Assembly: GCA_040223615.1 (NCBI GenBank)
Contig: JAVKFY010000040.1
Span: 152,125 to 216,124, forward strand
Source: JAVKFY01 sp040223615
GTDB taxonomy: Bacteria > Pseudomonadota > Alphaproteobacteria > GCA-2731375
Direction of reading: 5' to 3'
Length of the DNA stretch: 64,000 nucleotides
Both the position numbers and the translations under genes were made by a program. Below the pieces are notes generated by a model. That model was given only the letters and a program-made list of their open reading frames with translations. It had not been told where the DNA came from and ran no database searches. Shown here in pieces: positions 50,378-58,536 of this stretch. Position 1 is the stretch's first letter; every line of letters begins with the position of its first letter.

Positions 50378-51214
50378 TCAGCTCTTTGAGTTGTCGGTGC
50401 TCGGCGGCGTGGAGAACACCGATTCCGGCGTCGGCTCGGGCTCTGGCTCGGCTTCTTCCTCGGCCGGCCGGCGGATCTCGTTGTCGCCGAACGGCTTCTC
50501 GAACGGATTGGCCGGTTCCGACGAGTACGCCGGCTCGGGTTCCGGTTCCGGTTCCGGCTTGGGCTCCGGCGCGGGTTCCAGTTCCGGGGCCTCATAGGGC
50601 TGGGTCGACGGCATGCCGGCGGCCTCGGCGGCGGCGAGTTGCTCGGCTCGGGCCTTGGCGGTGGCCTTGTCGTCGCGCTCCTGCTGCTTGCGCAGCTTGT
50701 CCTGACCTTTCTGCACCGCGGCGTCGAGGTCGGTCTGGCTGCACAGGCCGAGCGTCACCGGGTCCTGCGGCTTGATGTTCGACATGTTCCAGTGCGTGCG
50801 CTCGCGCACCGAGTTGATCGTCGGCTTGGTGGTGCCGACCAGCTTGGAGACCTGCGCATCGGACAGTTCGGGGTGGTTGCGCACCAGCCAGGCGATCGCG
50901 TTCGGCCGGTCCTGGCGCTTCGACAACGGCGTGTAGCGCGGGCCCTTGGAGCGGCGCTCCGGCGGCTCGAAGCTCTGCTCGGCCATCTTCAGACGGGTCG
51001 AGGCATCGGCGGCGCAGCGCTCGATCTCCGCCGTGGTGAGCTGGCCCGACGCGATCGGGTCCTCGCCCTTGATGCCGACCGCAACCTCGCCGTCGGCGAT
51101 GCCCTTCACCTCCAGCGGGTGCAGGCCGCAATAGTCGGCGATCTGGTCGAAGCTGAGGCTGGTATTGTCGACCAGCCAGACAGCGGTGGCCTTTGGCATC
51201 AACGGTCGGTTCAT
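50378..51214 (-). CDS. DUF1013 / TrcR cell-cycle transcriptional regulator
   Basis: 278 aa from ATG 51214. The first 190 residues match the DUF1013 family (MNRPLMPKATAVWLVDNTSLSF; AIAWLVRNHPELSDAQVSKLVGTT about 103-126, a putative HTH; HWNMSNIKPQDPVTLGLCSQ about 137-156), named TrcR in annotation. Residues about 215-260 are an unusual Glu-Pro repeat tail (many alternating E and P). The family is essentially restricted to alphaproteobacteria. Confidence 0.9.
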   Translation of the reverse strand: MNRPLMPKATAVWLVDNTSLSFDQIADYCGLHPLEVKGIADGEVAVGIKGEDPIASGQLTTAEIERCAADASTRLKMAEQSFEPPERRSKGPRYTPLSKRQDRPNAIAWLVRNHPELSDAQVSKLVGTTKPTINSVRERTHWNMSNIKPQDPVTLGLCSQTDLDAAVQKGQDKLRKQQERDDKATAKARAEQLAAAEAAGMPSTQPYEAPELEPAPEPKPEPEPEPEPAYSSEPANPFEKPFGDNEIRRPAEEEAEPEPEPTPESVFSTPPSTDNSKS

Positions 51215-51302
51215 CGAAACGTTTCCTCTCAACGAATAGGTGGCGCCGCACGAAGCACGACGCCATGAGCAAGCCGGTGGCCGCCGCCGCCCGGACGAAC
51301 CT

Positions 51303-52316
51303 TCAAACCGATAGAAGGATCTTGCCGAAGTGGCCGCCGCTGTCGATCCGCGTGTGGGCGCCGGCGGCGTCGTTCAGCGGATAGACGGAATCGATCACTG
51401 GCGCCACGGCGCCCGATTCAAGCAGCGGCCAGACCTTGGCCTTGAGCTCCTCCGCGATCACCGCCTTCTGGGCCACGGTGCGCGGGCGGAGCGTCGAGCC
51501 GGTCAACGTCAGCCGTTTCATCATAATGGGAAGGAAATTGAAGCCGTCAACCTTGGGGCCGTGCTGCAACGCGATCTGCACCAGCCGGCCCTCGACGGCG
51601 AGCGAGGCGACGTTGCGCATCACGTACTCGCCGCCGACCATGTCCATGATGACGTCGCAGCCCTCGCCGTCGGTGAGTTCGGCGACGACCTTGGTGAAGT
51701 CCTCGTCTTTGTAGTTGATCGCGCGCTCCGCTCCCATCTCCTCGCAGCGCTTGCACTTCTCCGCCGAACCGGCGGTGACGAAGATGCGCGCGCCGAATGC
51801 CTTGGCGAGCTGGATCGCGGTGGTGCCGATGCCCGACGCGCCGCCGTGGATCAGCACCCGCTCGCCACCCTTCAGGCCGGCACGCTGGAACAGGTTGGTC
51901 CATACGGTGAAGAAGGTCTCCGGCAGGGCGCTGGCTTGCTCCGTCGTCATGCCGTTCGGGACCGGCAGGGAGTTGGCTTCGGCCGCGATGCAATACTCGG
52001 CATAGCCGCCGCCGGGGACCAGCGCGCAGACCTGGTCGCCGACCTGGTAGGTCGAGACGCCATCGCCGGTGGCGATCACTTCGCCGGCGATCTCCAGGCC
52101 GGGAATGTCCGGCGCGCCGGGCGGCGGCGGGTAGCCGCCCTCGCGCTGCATGCAATCGGGCCGGTTGACGCCGGCATGCGCCACCTTGATCAGCAGCTCG
52201 CCATGGGCCGGCTGCGGCAGCGGCCGCTCGACCGGGACCAGGACTTCCGGGCCGCCCGGCTTGCTGATCTCGATCGCGGTCATGGTCGACGGCAGGTTCG
52301 CCATCTGCTGGCTCAT
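51303..52316 (-). CDS. NAD(P)H quinone oxidoreductase, PIG3 type
   Basis: 337 aa with GGAGGG eight bases before the ATG. MDR superfamily: GVNRPDCMQREGGYPPPPG (about 49-67), GIGTTAIQLAKAFGARIFVTAGS about 151-173 (NADP site), and MDMVGGEYVMRNVASLAVEGR near 225-245. PIG3-like enzymes reduce quinones by one electron. Catalytic zinc ligands are absent. It is divergent from the DUF1192 gene 88 bp away. Confidence 0.92.
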   Translation of the reverse strand: MSQQMANLPSTMTAIEISKPGGPEVLVPVERPLPQPAHGELLIKVAHAGVNRPDCMQREGGYPPPPGAPDIPGLEIAGEVIATGDGVSTYQVGDQVCALVPGGGYAEYCIAAEANSLPVPNGMTTEQASALPETFFTVWTNLFQRAGLKGGERVLIHGGASGIGTTAIQLAKAFGARIFVTAGSAEKCKRCEEMGAERAINYKDEDFTKVVAELTDGEGCDVIMDMVGGEYVMRNVASLAVEGRLVQIALQHGPKVDGFNFLPIMMKRLTLTGSTLRPRTVAQKAVIAEELKAKVWPLLESGAVAPVIDSVYPLNDAAGAHTRIDSGGHFGKILLSV

Positions 52317-52404
52317 CCCGGTCCCTCCGGCTGGTTTTCGGCTGCGTGGCAAGCTGTCTATTATCTTCAGGCAACGCATACAACAACCGCCTGGGAGCGT
52401 TCCC

Positions 52405-52584
52405 ATGATCGACGACGAAGAAGACAAGCCGAAGCAGGTCGCGAAGCCGAAGCTGGGGGAGATGTCGATCGAGGCGCTGGGTGAGTATATCGACGAGTTG
52501 AAGGCCGAGATCGCGCGGGCCGAGGAAGCCATCGAGGCGAAGCAGGGAATCCGGGGCGAGGCCGACTCTCTGTTCAAGCGATGA
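52405..52584 (+). CDS. DUF1192 domain-containing protein
   Basis: 59 aa: an acidic start (MIDDEEDKPKQV) and then MSIEALGEYIDELKAEIARAEEAIEAKQ, the DUF1192 helical core. It is very small, cytoplasmic and of unknown role. It is the only coding sequence before a candidate small-RNA locus. Confidence 0.88.
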   Translation: MIDDEEDKPKQVAKPKLGEMSIEALGEYIDELKAEIARAEEAIEAKQGIRGEADSLFKR

Positions 52585-52664
52585 CTCAGGCAGTCACAGG
52601 TAAGCACCGGAAACTTTTTTTATATTTGCTCTTTACAGTTCGTTAACCAATGTGATTCATAGTG

Positions 52665-52760
52665 ATCTTGTCATCATTCTCGTCCGGTCATAGACCGGAG
52701 CTTGTTGACGCCTCCCTGTTCAAACTTAACGCCGCCTCCGGGCGGCGTTTTCTTTTGTTT
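52665..52760 (+). ncRNA. Candidate trans-acting small RNA with C-rich loop
   Basis: Hairpin TCCGGTC-ATA-GACCGGA (52683-52699) is followed by a single-stranded stretch containing CCTCCC (52711-52716), which is complementary to Shine-Dalgarno sequences, and then an intrinsic terminator. Upstream TTTACA (52632) and CATAGT (52658) resemble promoter boxes. No reading frame is present. The layout (hairpin, anti-SD linker, terminator) is that of Hfq-type alphaproteobacterial sRNAs; resemblance to the alpha-r8/MmgR-like family is from memory only. The 5' end is approximate. Confidence 0.55.
52728..52759 (+). terminator. Strong intrinsic terminator
   Basis: AACGCCGCC (52728-52736) pairs with GGCGGCGTT (52741-52749) around a four-base loop, followed by a T-rich tail (TTTTCTTTTGTTT). 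It ends the candidate sRNA and possibly the DUF1192 transcript. Confidence 0.9.
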
Positions 52761-52920
52761 TCAATGCCTTGGAATCAGGCAGCCGGCTTGGCGGCAACCG
52801 AATCTGCCGCGTAAGCAGGCGGAATCGGGCGCCGACGACTCGACGAATCGATCCGCATGAGTCGCGCTTATCGGTTCATGAGGAAGATTCGCTAACGCCA
52901 GGGCGGGGTGCGCGGGCACC

Positions 52921-53541
52921 ATGGGCGCCATGTTGACGCTCTACGATGCCCTCGGGTCGGGCAATGGCCACAAGGTCCGCCTGCTGCTGCGCCAACTCGG
53001 CCGGCCGTTCGAGCGCGTGCTTCTCGACATCGTCGACAAGCGCGAGACACGCACGCCCGACTTCCTGGCGAAGAACCCGAACGGGCGCATCCCGACGCTG
53101 GAATTCGAGGACGGCCGCATCCTGGTCGAGTCGAACGCCATTCTGTGGTTCCTGGCGCAGGGCACGGCCTTCGTGCCGGCAGATCCGTTCCAGCAGGCCC
53201 AGGCGCTGCAATGGATGTTCTTCGAGCAGTACAGCCACGAGCCCTACATCGCCGTCGCGCGCTACATCCGGCATTACCAGATGGACGAGCTGGACGCCGA
53301 AACGCGGCTGGCGGCGCTGCGGCCGCGCGGCGAGGCGGCGCTGGCGGTGATGGACGGACACCTGGCGAAGCAGGACTGGTTCGCCGGCGGGACCTACTCG
53401 ATCGCCGATATCGCGCTCAACGCCTACACCCACGTCGCCGACGAGGCCGGCTTCGACCTGACCGGCTATCCGGCGGTCCGGGCCTGGCTGGCGCGGGTCG
53501 CGGCGCAGCCGGACTACGAGCCGATGGGCGACCCCTGGTAG
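52921..53541 (+). CDS. Glutathione S-transferase family protein
   Basis: 206 aa. The thioredoxin-like N-terminal domain has LTLYDALGSGNGHKVRLLLRQLG, with Ser/Asn where the catalytic residue is expected (about 12-14), and NPNGRIPTLEFEDGRILVESNAILWFLA about 53-80, the GSH-binding V/I-P and E-S-x-A-I block. The helical C-terminal domain includes YSIADIALNAYTHVADEAGFDL (about 160-181). Conjugates or reduces substrates with glutathione; substrate unknown. ATG 52930 is an alternative start. Confidence 0.9.
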   Translation: MGAMLTLYDALGSGNGHKVRLLLRQLGRPFERVLLDIVDKRETRTPDFLAKNPNGRIPTLEFEDGRILVESNAILWFLAQGTAFVPADPFQQAQALQWMFFEQYSHEPYIAVARYIRHYQMDELDAETRLAALRPRGEAALAVMDGHLAKQDWFAGGTYSIADIALNAYTHVADEAGFDLTGYPAVRAWLARVAAQPDYEPMGDPW

Positions 53542-53611
53542 GCGGCGCGGAAGATTCTTTCGAGTCTTGTCGATTGGCCGACACAATCGTCTGTCAATGG
53601 CGTGGAATTAC

Positions 53612-53640
53612 TTGACGAAACACCGGCCGCGTCGCTAAAT
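53612..53640 (+). promoter_or_regulatory. Putative sigma-70 promoter of the metY/metZ-like gene
   Basis: TTGACG (53612-53617), 17 bp, CTAAAT (53635-53640). A start near 53647 gives a leader of about 120 bases that includes the hairpin at 53693-53722. Confidence 0.6.
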
Positions 53641-53692
53641 GCGCGCACCTAACAGGACGCAAGTCTGACAGGTCGAGGCGCAACTAATGAGC

Positions 53693-53722
53693 GGAGGAGG
53701 CACCGGGGTCGGGGCCTCCTCC
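53693..53722 (+). promoter_or_regulatory. Leader hairpin before the metY/metZ-like gene
   Basis: GGAGGAGGC (53693-53701) pairs perfectly with GCCTCCTCC (53714-53722); an inner CCG/CGG extends it. A short pyrimidine run follows (GTAATCATTTTC). The 5' arm is itself an SD-like sequence. It could be an attenuator or a translational control hairpin. It matches no riboswitch consensus that I know. Confidence 0.5.
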
Positions 53723-53769
53723 GTAATCATTTTCGGACCACCGCCGCGGCCTTGGGCATGGGGATGCAG

Positions 53770-55062
53770 ATGGCGGGCGACGATTTCCACCTCGAGACCC
53801 TGGCGTTGCATGCCGGCCAGCAGCCGGACCCGGCGACCGGCGCTCGTGCGGTACCGATCTATCAGACCACCTCGTTCGTGTTCCGCGACACCGACCACGC
53901 TGCGGCGCTGTTCAACCTGGAACGCGCCGGACACATCTACAGCCGCATCTCGAATCCCACGGTCGCTGTGCTGGAGGAGCGCCTGGCGGCGCTGGAGGGC
54001 GGCGTCGGCGCGGTGTGTACCGCCAGTGGGCAGGCGGCGCTGCACCTGGGCATCGCCACGCTGATGGGGCAGGGGTCGCATATCGTCGCCTCGGCCTCGA
54101 TCTATGGCGGCAGCCACAACATGATGACCCACACGCTGCCGCGCTTCGGCATCACCACCACCTTCGTCGATCCGCGCGACACCGACGCCTTCAGGCGCGC
54201 GATCACGCCGCAGACGCGGCTGGTGTTCGGCGAGACGCTGGGCAATCCCGGCCTGGAGATCATGGACCTGCCGGCGGTCGCCAAGGTCGCGCACGACGCT
54301 GGCGTGCCGCTGATGATCGACAACACATTCGCCACGCCCTACCTGTTCCGGCCGTTCGAGCATGGCTGCGACCTGGTGATGCATTCGGCCACCAAGTTCC
54401 TGGGCGGCCATGGCGTCGCCATCGGCGGCGCGCTGGTCGATGGCGGCACGTTCGACTGGGAGGCCTCGGGCAAGTTCCCGACGCTGACCGAGCCCTATGC
54501 CGGCTATCACGGCCTCGACTTCGCCGAGGAGTTCGGACCGGGCGCCTTCGTCATGCGCGCGCGTGCGGAGGGCTTGCGCGACTTCGGCGCGGCGATGAGC
54601 CCGACGAATGCGTTTCATATCCTGCAAGGCGTCGAGACGCTGCCGATCCGCATGGACCGCCATGTCGCCAACACCCGCAAGGTGGTGGAGTTCCTGACCG
54701 GCAACGAGGCGGTGGCCTGGGTCAGCTATCCGGAACTGCCGGACCATCCCGACCACAACCGGGCCAAGGCGCTGTTCCCGAATGGCTGTGGCGCGATCTT
54801 CTCCTTCGGCATCAAGGGCGGGCGCGCCGCCGGCCGGCGCTTCATCGAGGCCACCGGGCTGTTCTCGCACCTGGCCAATGTCGGCGACGCCAAGAGCCTG
54901 GTGATCCACCCGGCCAGCACCACGCACCAGCAGATGGACGCTAAAGCGTTGCAAGCCGCCGGTATCGGCGAGGACCTGGTGCGACTGTCGGTCGGGCTGG
55001 AGAATATCGACGATATCACCGACGACCTGGGCCGCGCGTTGCGCGCCTCGCAGCGGGGCTAG
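53770..55062 (+). CDS. O-acetylhomoserine/O-succinylhomoserine sulfhydrylase-type PLP enzyme
   Basis: 430 aa from ATG 53770 (GGGG six bases upstream; starts at 53752, 53758 and 53764 are possible). Cys/Met metabolism gamma-family: LETLALHAGQQPDPATGARAVPIYQTTSF at the start, GHIYSRISNPTVAVLEERLAALEGG (about 50-74) and the PLP-binding Lys in HSATKFLGGHG (about 203-213). The length over 420 and AIGGALVDGGTFDWEASGKFP fit the O-acetylhomoserine aminocarboxypropyltransferase (MetY) branch. It makes homocysteine or cysteine by sulfhydrylation. Preceded by a promoter and a leader hairpin. Confidence 0.92.
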   Translation: MAGDDFHLETLALHAGQQPDPATGARAVPIYQTTSFVFRDTDHAAALFNLERAGHIYSRISNPTVAVLEERLAALEGGVGAVCTASGQAALHLGIATLMGQGSHIVASASIYGGSHNMMTHTLPRFGITTTFVDPRDTDAFRRAITPQTRLVFGETLGNPGLEIMDLPAVAKVAHDAGVPLMIDNTFATPYLFRPFEHGCDLVMHSATKFLGGHGVAIGGALVDGGTFDWEASGKFPTLTEPYAGYHGLDFAEEFGPGAFVMRARAEGLRDFGAAMSPTNAFHILQGVETLPIRMDRHVANTRKVVEFLTGNEAVAWVSYPELPDHPDHNRAKALFPNGCGAIFSFGIKGGRAAGRRFIEATGLFSHLANVGDAKSLVIHPASTTHQQMDAKALQAAGIGEDLVRLSVGLENIDDITDDLGRALRASQRG

Positions 55063-55066
55063 GGCG

Positions 55067-55858
55067 ATGGAACTCCAGGTCCGGGGCAAGTCGGTCTATG
55101 CCGCGACCGGCGGCAAGCCGTTCGATGCGTCGCTGCCGGTTGTGCTGTTCATCCACGGCGCGGCGTTCGATCACGCCACCTGGAAGCTGCAGACGCGCTA
55201 CTTCGCCTGGCATGACCATGCGGTGCTGGCGGTCGACCTGCCGGGGCACGGGCGTTCGGAAGGGCCGCTGATCGAAACCGTCGCCGGCATGGCCGACTGG
55301 GCCTGCGAGTTGCTGGACACGGCCGGCGTGAAGGCGGCGATGGTGGTCGGGCATTCGATGGGCGCGCTGGTGGCGCTGGACATGGCCGCGCGCCACCCCG
55401 ACCGTGTCAGCAAGCTGGGCCTGTGCGGTTGCGCGGCGAAGATGCCGGTCAACGACACCTTGCTGGGCGCGGCCAAGGCCAATGACCACGCGGCACTGGA
55501 GATGGTGACCTCGTGGGGCACGGGGCGGGCGGCGCGCACCGGCGGCAACCGCGTGCCCGGCACCTGGCTGCGCGGCGGCGGCCTGCGTCAGCTTGAACGC
55601 GCTGCGCCCGGCGTGATGTTCAACGACATGAACGCCTGCAACGCCTTCGCCGACGGCCCGGCGCGCGCGGCGGACGTCAAGTGCCCGACGGTGGTGATCG
55701 CCGGCGGCGGCGACCTGATGACCCCGGCCAAGGCCGGCAAGGCGCTGGCCGACGCGATCGCGGGCGCGACCTGCGTGGTCATTCCCGGCGCCGGCCACAT
55801 GATGATGGACGAAACCCCGGACGAGACCCTGGACGCGCTGATCGCCGCGTTCCGGTAG
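55067..55858 (+). CDS. Alpha/beta hydrolase
   Basis: 263 aa. HG-type oxyanion hole LFIHGAAFDHATW (about 25-37), nucleophile elbow GHSMGALVALDMAARHP about 97-113 (Ser99), the acid in VVIAGGGDLMTPA and the His in GAGHMMMDETPD near 244-255. It starts four bases after the metY-like stop, so the two are cotranscribed; hydrolysis of an acyl ester or thioester is possible but not shown. Confidence 0.9.
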   Translation: MELQVRGKSVYAATGGKPFDASLPVVLFIHGAAFDHATWKLQTRYFAWHDHAVLAVDLPGHGRSEGPLIETVAGMADWACELLDTAGVKAAMVVGHSMGALVALDMAARHPDRVSKLGLCGCAAKMPVNDTLLGAAKANDHAALEMVTSWGTGRAARTGGNRVPGTWLRGGGLRQLERAAPGVMFNDMNACNAFADGPARAADVKCPTVVIAGGGDLMTPAKAGKALADAIAGATCVVIPGAGHMMMDETPDETLDALIAAFR

Positions 55859-55873
55859 CGAGCGCCAAGATAC

Positions 55874-55897
55874 TTGGATCAAGTCGGGGCATGACGA
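55874..55897. repeat. Solitary REP-like half next to copy B
   Basis: CTTGGATCAAGTCGGGGCAT followed by GACG has the style of the window's palindromes and abuts composite copy B. Confidence 0.45.
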
Positions 55898-55910
55898 AGC
55901 AAATATGATC

Positions 55911-56194
55911 CGTCATAGCCGGGCTTGCCCCACGGCTGTCCGGTATAGCCCTTCCGGGCCTGCGCCCGCCCCTCTGTCTTTGCAAGCTCAGGGACGTGGA
56001 TGGCCCGGACAAGCCGGGCCATGACGCGTTTTCCATGTTTATAATGGCATCTTTATATTCCGACTTGTTCGGGGCATCCATGTCCAGAAGCTGGACCCAT
56101 CGGTCGCGGTTCTTCTGTCCGGTGCCGCCCGAAGCGGCGCAACCGCCTGAGCGGCAATAGGAAACGGACAGCCGTGGGCTTGAGCCGGCTATCG
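55911..56194 (-). repeat. Composite structured intergenic repeat, copy B (inverted)
   Basis: 284-bp element occupying most of the 355-bp gap between the hydrolase and cupin genes, opposite in orientation to copies A and C. Terminal arms are about 30 bp: CGTCATAGCCGGGCTTGCCC... (55911-55942) and its complement ending AGCCGGCTATCG (56165-56194). Inside are the central stem GGACGTGGAT (55992-56001) / ATCCATGTCC (56076-56085), hairpin ATGGCCCGG-ACAAG-CCGGGCCAT (56000-56022) and a second, partly decayed hairpin near 56058-56076. The GC module is at about 56117-56163. Confidence 0.85.
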
Positions 56195-56213
56195 TTGACC
56201 GAGCGTCGGTGCC

Positions 56214-56552
56214 TTACTCGGCGCCCTCGATAGGCAGGAAGTCGTGCGCGCCGATGCCCTGGACGATGACGAAGCGGCAGGCGCCGCCGTCGACGCCCTG
56301 CACCTTGTGGGCCTTGCGCACCGGCACCTTGTAGGTCTCGCCGGGATCGAGCCGGTGGGCGGTGTCCGGATTTTTCGTCACAACCTCCATCGGCCCGTCC
56401 AGGCAAACGAACGTGTCGGCGACTTCGGAATGGTAGTGCCAGGGCACGCACTCGCCGGGTCCCAGGCTTAGGATCTGGACCTGGAGGTCGTCGGTCTTGG
56501 CCAGCATCTCGCGTCCGGCGATGGTGTAGGGCAGGTCCTTGGCGTCGGTCAT
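56214..56552 (-). CDS. Cupin-domain protein
   Basis: 112 aa single cupin: VQILSLGPGECVPWHYHSEVADTFVCLDGPMEV (about 28-60) gives the first motif (H-x-H ... E-like D) and HRLDPGETYKVPVRKAHKVQG the second (with His). A metal-binding small-molecule enzyme or sensor; the ligand is unknown. It lies three bases after the ABC exporter gene on the same strand. Confidence 0.88.
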   Translation of the reverse strand: MTDAKDLPYTIAGREMLAKTDDLQVQILSLGPGECVPWHYHSEVADTFVCLDGPMEVVTKNPDTAHRLDPGETYKVPVRKAHKVQGVDGGACRFVIVQGIGAHDFLPIEGAE

Positions 56553-56555
56553 GGC

Positions 56556-58394
56556 TCAGTCTCCAGCGGCGGCGGCGCGGCGGGTAGCCTCGGCGAAGGC
56601 CTCGCCGGCGTCGAACTGTAGCGCGGCATAGTGGGCGTAGAGGCCGTCGGCGCGCAGCAATTCGTCGTGCGTGCCGACCTCGACGATGCGGCCGTGGTCC
56701 ATGACCACGATGCGGTCGGCCTTCAGCACCGTCGCCAGCCGGTGGGCGATGACGATCGTGGTGCGGTTGGCCATCAGCCGTTCCAGCGCCGCCTGCACGA
56801 GCCGCTCGCTCTCCGCGTCGAGCGCGCTGGTCGCCTCGTCCAGGAGCAGGACGGCGGGATCGCGAAGAATGGCGCGGGCAATGGCGATGCGCTGGCGCTG
56901 GCCGCCGGACAGACGCAGGCCCCGTTCGCCCAGGAAGGTGTCGAAACCGTCGGGCAGGGCCTCGATGAAGTCCTTGGCGTGCGCCGCCTCGGCCGCGGCG
57001 ACGACGTCCGCGTCGCTGGCCTCGGGCCGGCCGTAGCGGATGTTCTCCAGCGCGCTCTCGGCGAACACCACCGCGTCCTGAGGCACCAGGCCGAGCCGGG
57101 CGCGGATCGACGCCGGGTCGGCCTGGTCGAGTGCCACGCCGTCCAGCCGCACGGTGCCGCCCTGCGGGTCGTAGAAGCGCAGCAGGAGCTGGAACACGGT
57201 CGACTTGCCGGCGCCGGACGGGCCGACCAGCGCCACCGTCTCACCCGGGCGGATCGACAGGTCGAAGCTGTCGAGCGCCGGGGGCTCGGGCCGGCTGGGA
57301 TAGGCAAAGGTGACATTGTCGAACGCCACGGCGCCGGGCTCCGGGCCGGGCAGGGGCGCCGGGTCGGCGGGCGCCGCGATCGCCGGCTCGACCTGCAGCA
57401 ACTCGACCAAGCGCTCCGTCGCGCCGGCGGCGCGCTGCAACTCGCCGTAGACCTCCGACAGCGCGCCCAGCGCGCCGGCGACGACGATGGCGTAGAACAC
57501 GAAGGCGGCCAGTTCGCCGCCGCTCATCTTGCCCGCGGCGACGTCGGTGGCGCCGATCCAGACCACCAGGTCGACGGCGCCGAAGACCAGCAGCATGACC
57601 AGCGCGGTCAGCCAGGCCCGCGCCCGGGTGCGCCGGACCGCAACGTCGAAGGCATGCTCGGCGGCCCGGCCGAAGCGCAGCCGGTCCAGCGCCTCGTGAC
57701 AGAAGGCCTGCACGATCTGCAACGCGTTCAGCGACTCCTCGGCATGCGCGCTGACGTCGGCGATGCGGTCCTGGCTGGAGCGCGACAGGCGGCGCACCTT
57801 GCGGCCGAACAGCACGATCGGCAGCAGCACCACCGGCAGCATCACGAACACCGCCCCGGTCAGCTTCGGGCTGGTGATCAGCAGCAGCACCGAGCCGCCG
57901 ACGAACATCAGCAGGTTGCGCATCGCCACCGAGGCCGACGAGCCGACCACCGACTGGATCAGCGTGGTGTCGGCGGTCAGGCGCGAGGTCACCTCGCCGG
58001 TGCGCGTGGTCTCGAAGAAACTGGGGCTGAGCCCGATGACGTGGTGGTAGACCGCCTTGCGCAGATCGGCGACGACCCGCTCGCCAAGCCAGGTGACGAA
58101 GTAATAGCGCGCGAATGTCGCGGTCGCGAGCAGCGCCACCACGCCGAGCAGGGCCAGGAAGTAGATGTCGATGAAGGCACCGTCGCCGCCGAACCCGTGG
58201 TCGACCACGCGGCGGATCGCCTGGCCGATCGCCAGCACCGTGCCGGCGGCGACCACCAGCGCCACCGCGGCGCCGGCCACCACCCACTTGTACGGCGCCA
58301 GGAACGGCACCAGCCGGCGCAGCGCGCCGATCTTACGGGCCGGCGGGCGGGATTGCGGCTGGCTCGCGCCGGCGGCGGCCTGGGACTCGCTCAT
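56556..58394 (-). CDS. ABC exporter, fused permease and ATPase
   Basis: 612 aa. Six-helix transmembrane domain (about 28-320) with ARYYFVTWLGERVVADLRKAVYHHVIGLSPSFFETTRTGE typical of MsbA-like exporters. The ATPase has Walker A GPSGAGKS (about 394-401), signature LSGGQRQRIAIARA about 497-510, and Walker B VLLLDEATSALD about 517-528. Homodimeric multidrug/lipid exporter-like; substrate unknown. Upstream of the cupin gene. Confidence 0.94.
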   Translation of the reverse strand: MSESQAAAGASQPQSRPPARKIGALRRLVPFLAPYKWVVAGAAVALVVAAGTVLAIGQAIRRVVDHGFGGDGAFIDIYFLALLGVVALLATATFARYYFVTWLGERVVADLRKAVYHHVIGLSPSFFETTRTGEVTSRLTADTTLIQSVVGSSASVAMRNLLMFVGGSVLLLITSPKLTGAVFVMLPVVLLPIVLFGRKVRRLSRSSQDRIADVSAHAEESLNALQIVQAFCHEALDRLRFGRAAEHAFDVAVRRTRARAWLTALVMLLVFGAVDLVVWIGATDVAAGKMSGGELAAFVFYAIVVAGALGALSEVYGELQRAAGATERLVELLQVEPAIAAPADPAPLPGPEPGAVAFDNVTFAYPSRPEPPALDSFDLSIRPGETVALVGPSGAGKSTVFQLLLRFYDPQGGTVRLDGVALDQADPASIRARLGLVPQDAVVFAESALENIRYGRPEASDADVVAAAEAAHAKDFIEALPDGFDTFLGERGLRLSGGQRQRIAIARAILRDPAVLLLDEATSALDAESERLVQAALERLMANRTTIVIAHRLATVLKADRIVVMDHGRIVEVGTHDELLRADGLYAHYAALQFDAGEAFAEATRRAAAAGD

Positions 58395-58536
58395 GGCGCC
58401 GGTATAGCAAGCGTACCCGACCGGCTCAAAGCGAATTGCCGTGACGGCACCGTGGTTTGTACTGGGGGTCGTGCCGGGGCTTGTGCCTTGCGCCGAGCTT
58501 GGTTATATACCCGCCTCGCGCCCAAGGAGCCCGACG

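Larger units (their letters stand above)
52585..52920 (+). other. 336-bp intergenic region holding a candidate sRNA
   Basis: Between the DUF1192 and GST genes. It contains an AT-rich promoter-like start (TTTACA at 52632-52637), a perfect 7-bp hairpin, an unpaired CCTCCC and a strong terminator, described under the ncRNA entry. I see nothing recognisable from about 52765 to the GST start. Confidence 0.6.

Noticed and set aside
52609..52644. EcfG-type promoter GGAAAC ... CGTT
   Set aside because: The spacing is 26 bp, far from the 16-17 bp needed for this sigma factor.
53580..53770. SAM-II riboswitch for the metY-like gene
   Set aside because: A GCTAAA string occurs at 53634, but the GGTGATTT and TTGC blocks expected at set distances are absent, and that string overlaps the promoter -10.
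53687..54064. Possible leader peptide frame MSGGGTGVGASSVIIFG... before the metY-like gene
   Set aside because: It has an ATG but no separate stop before the gene; it runs on as a +1 shadow of the coding sequence, and no run of regulatory codons (Met, Cys) is seen.
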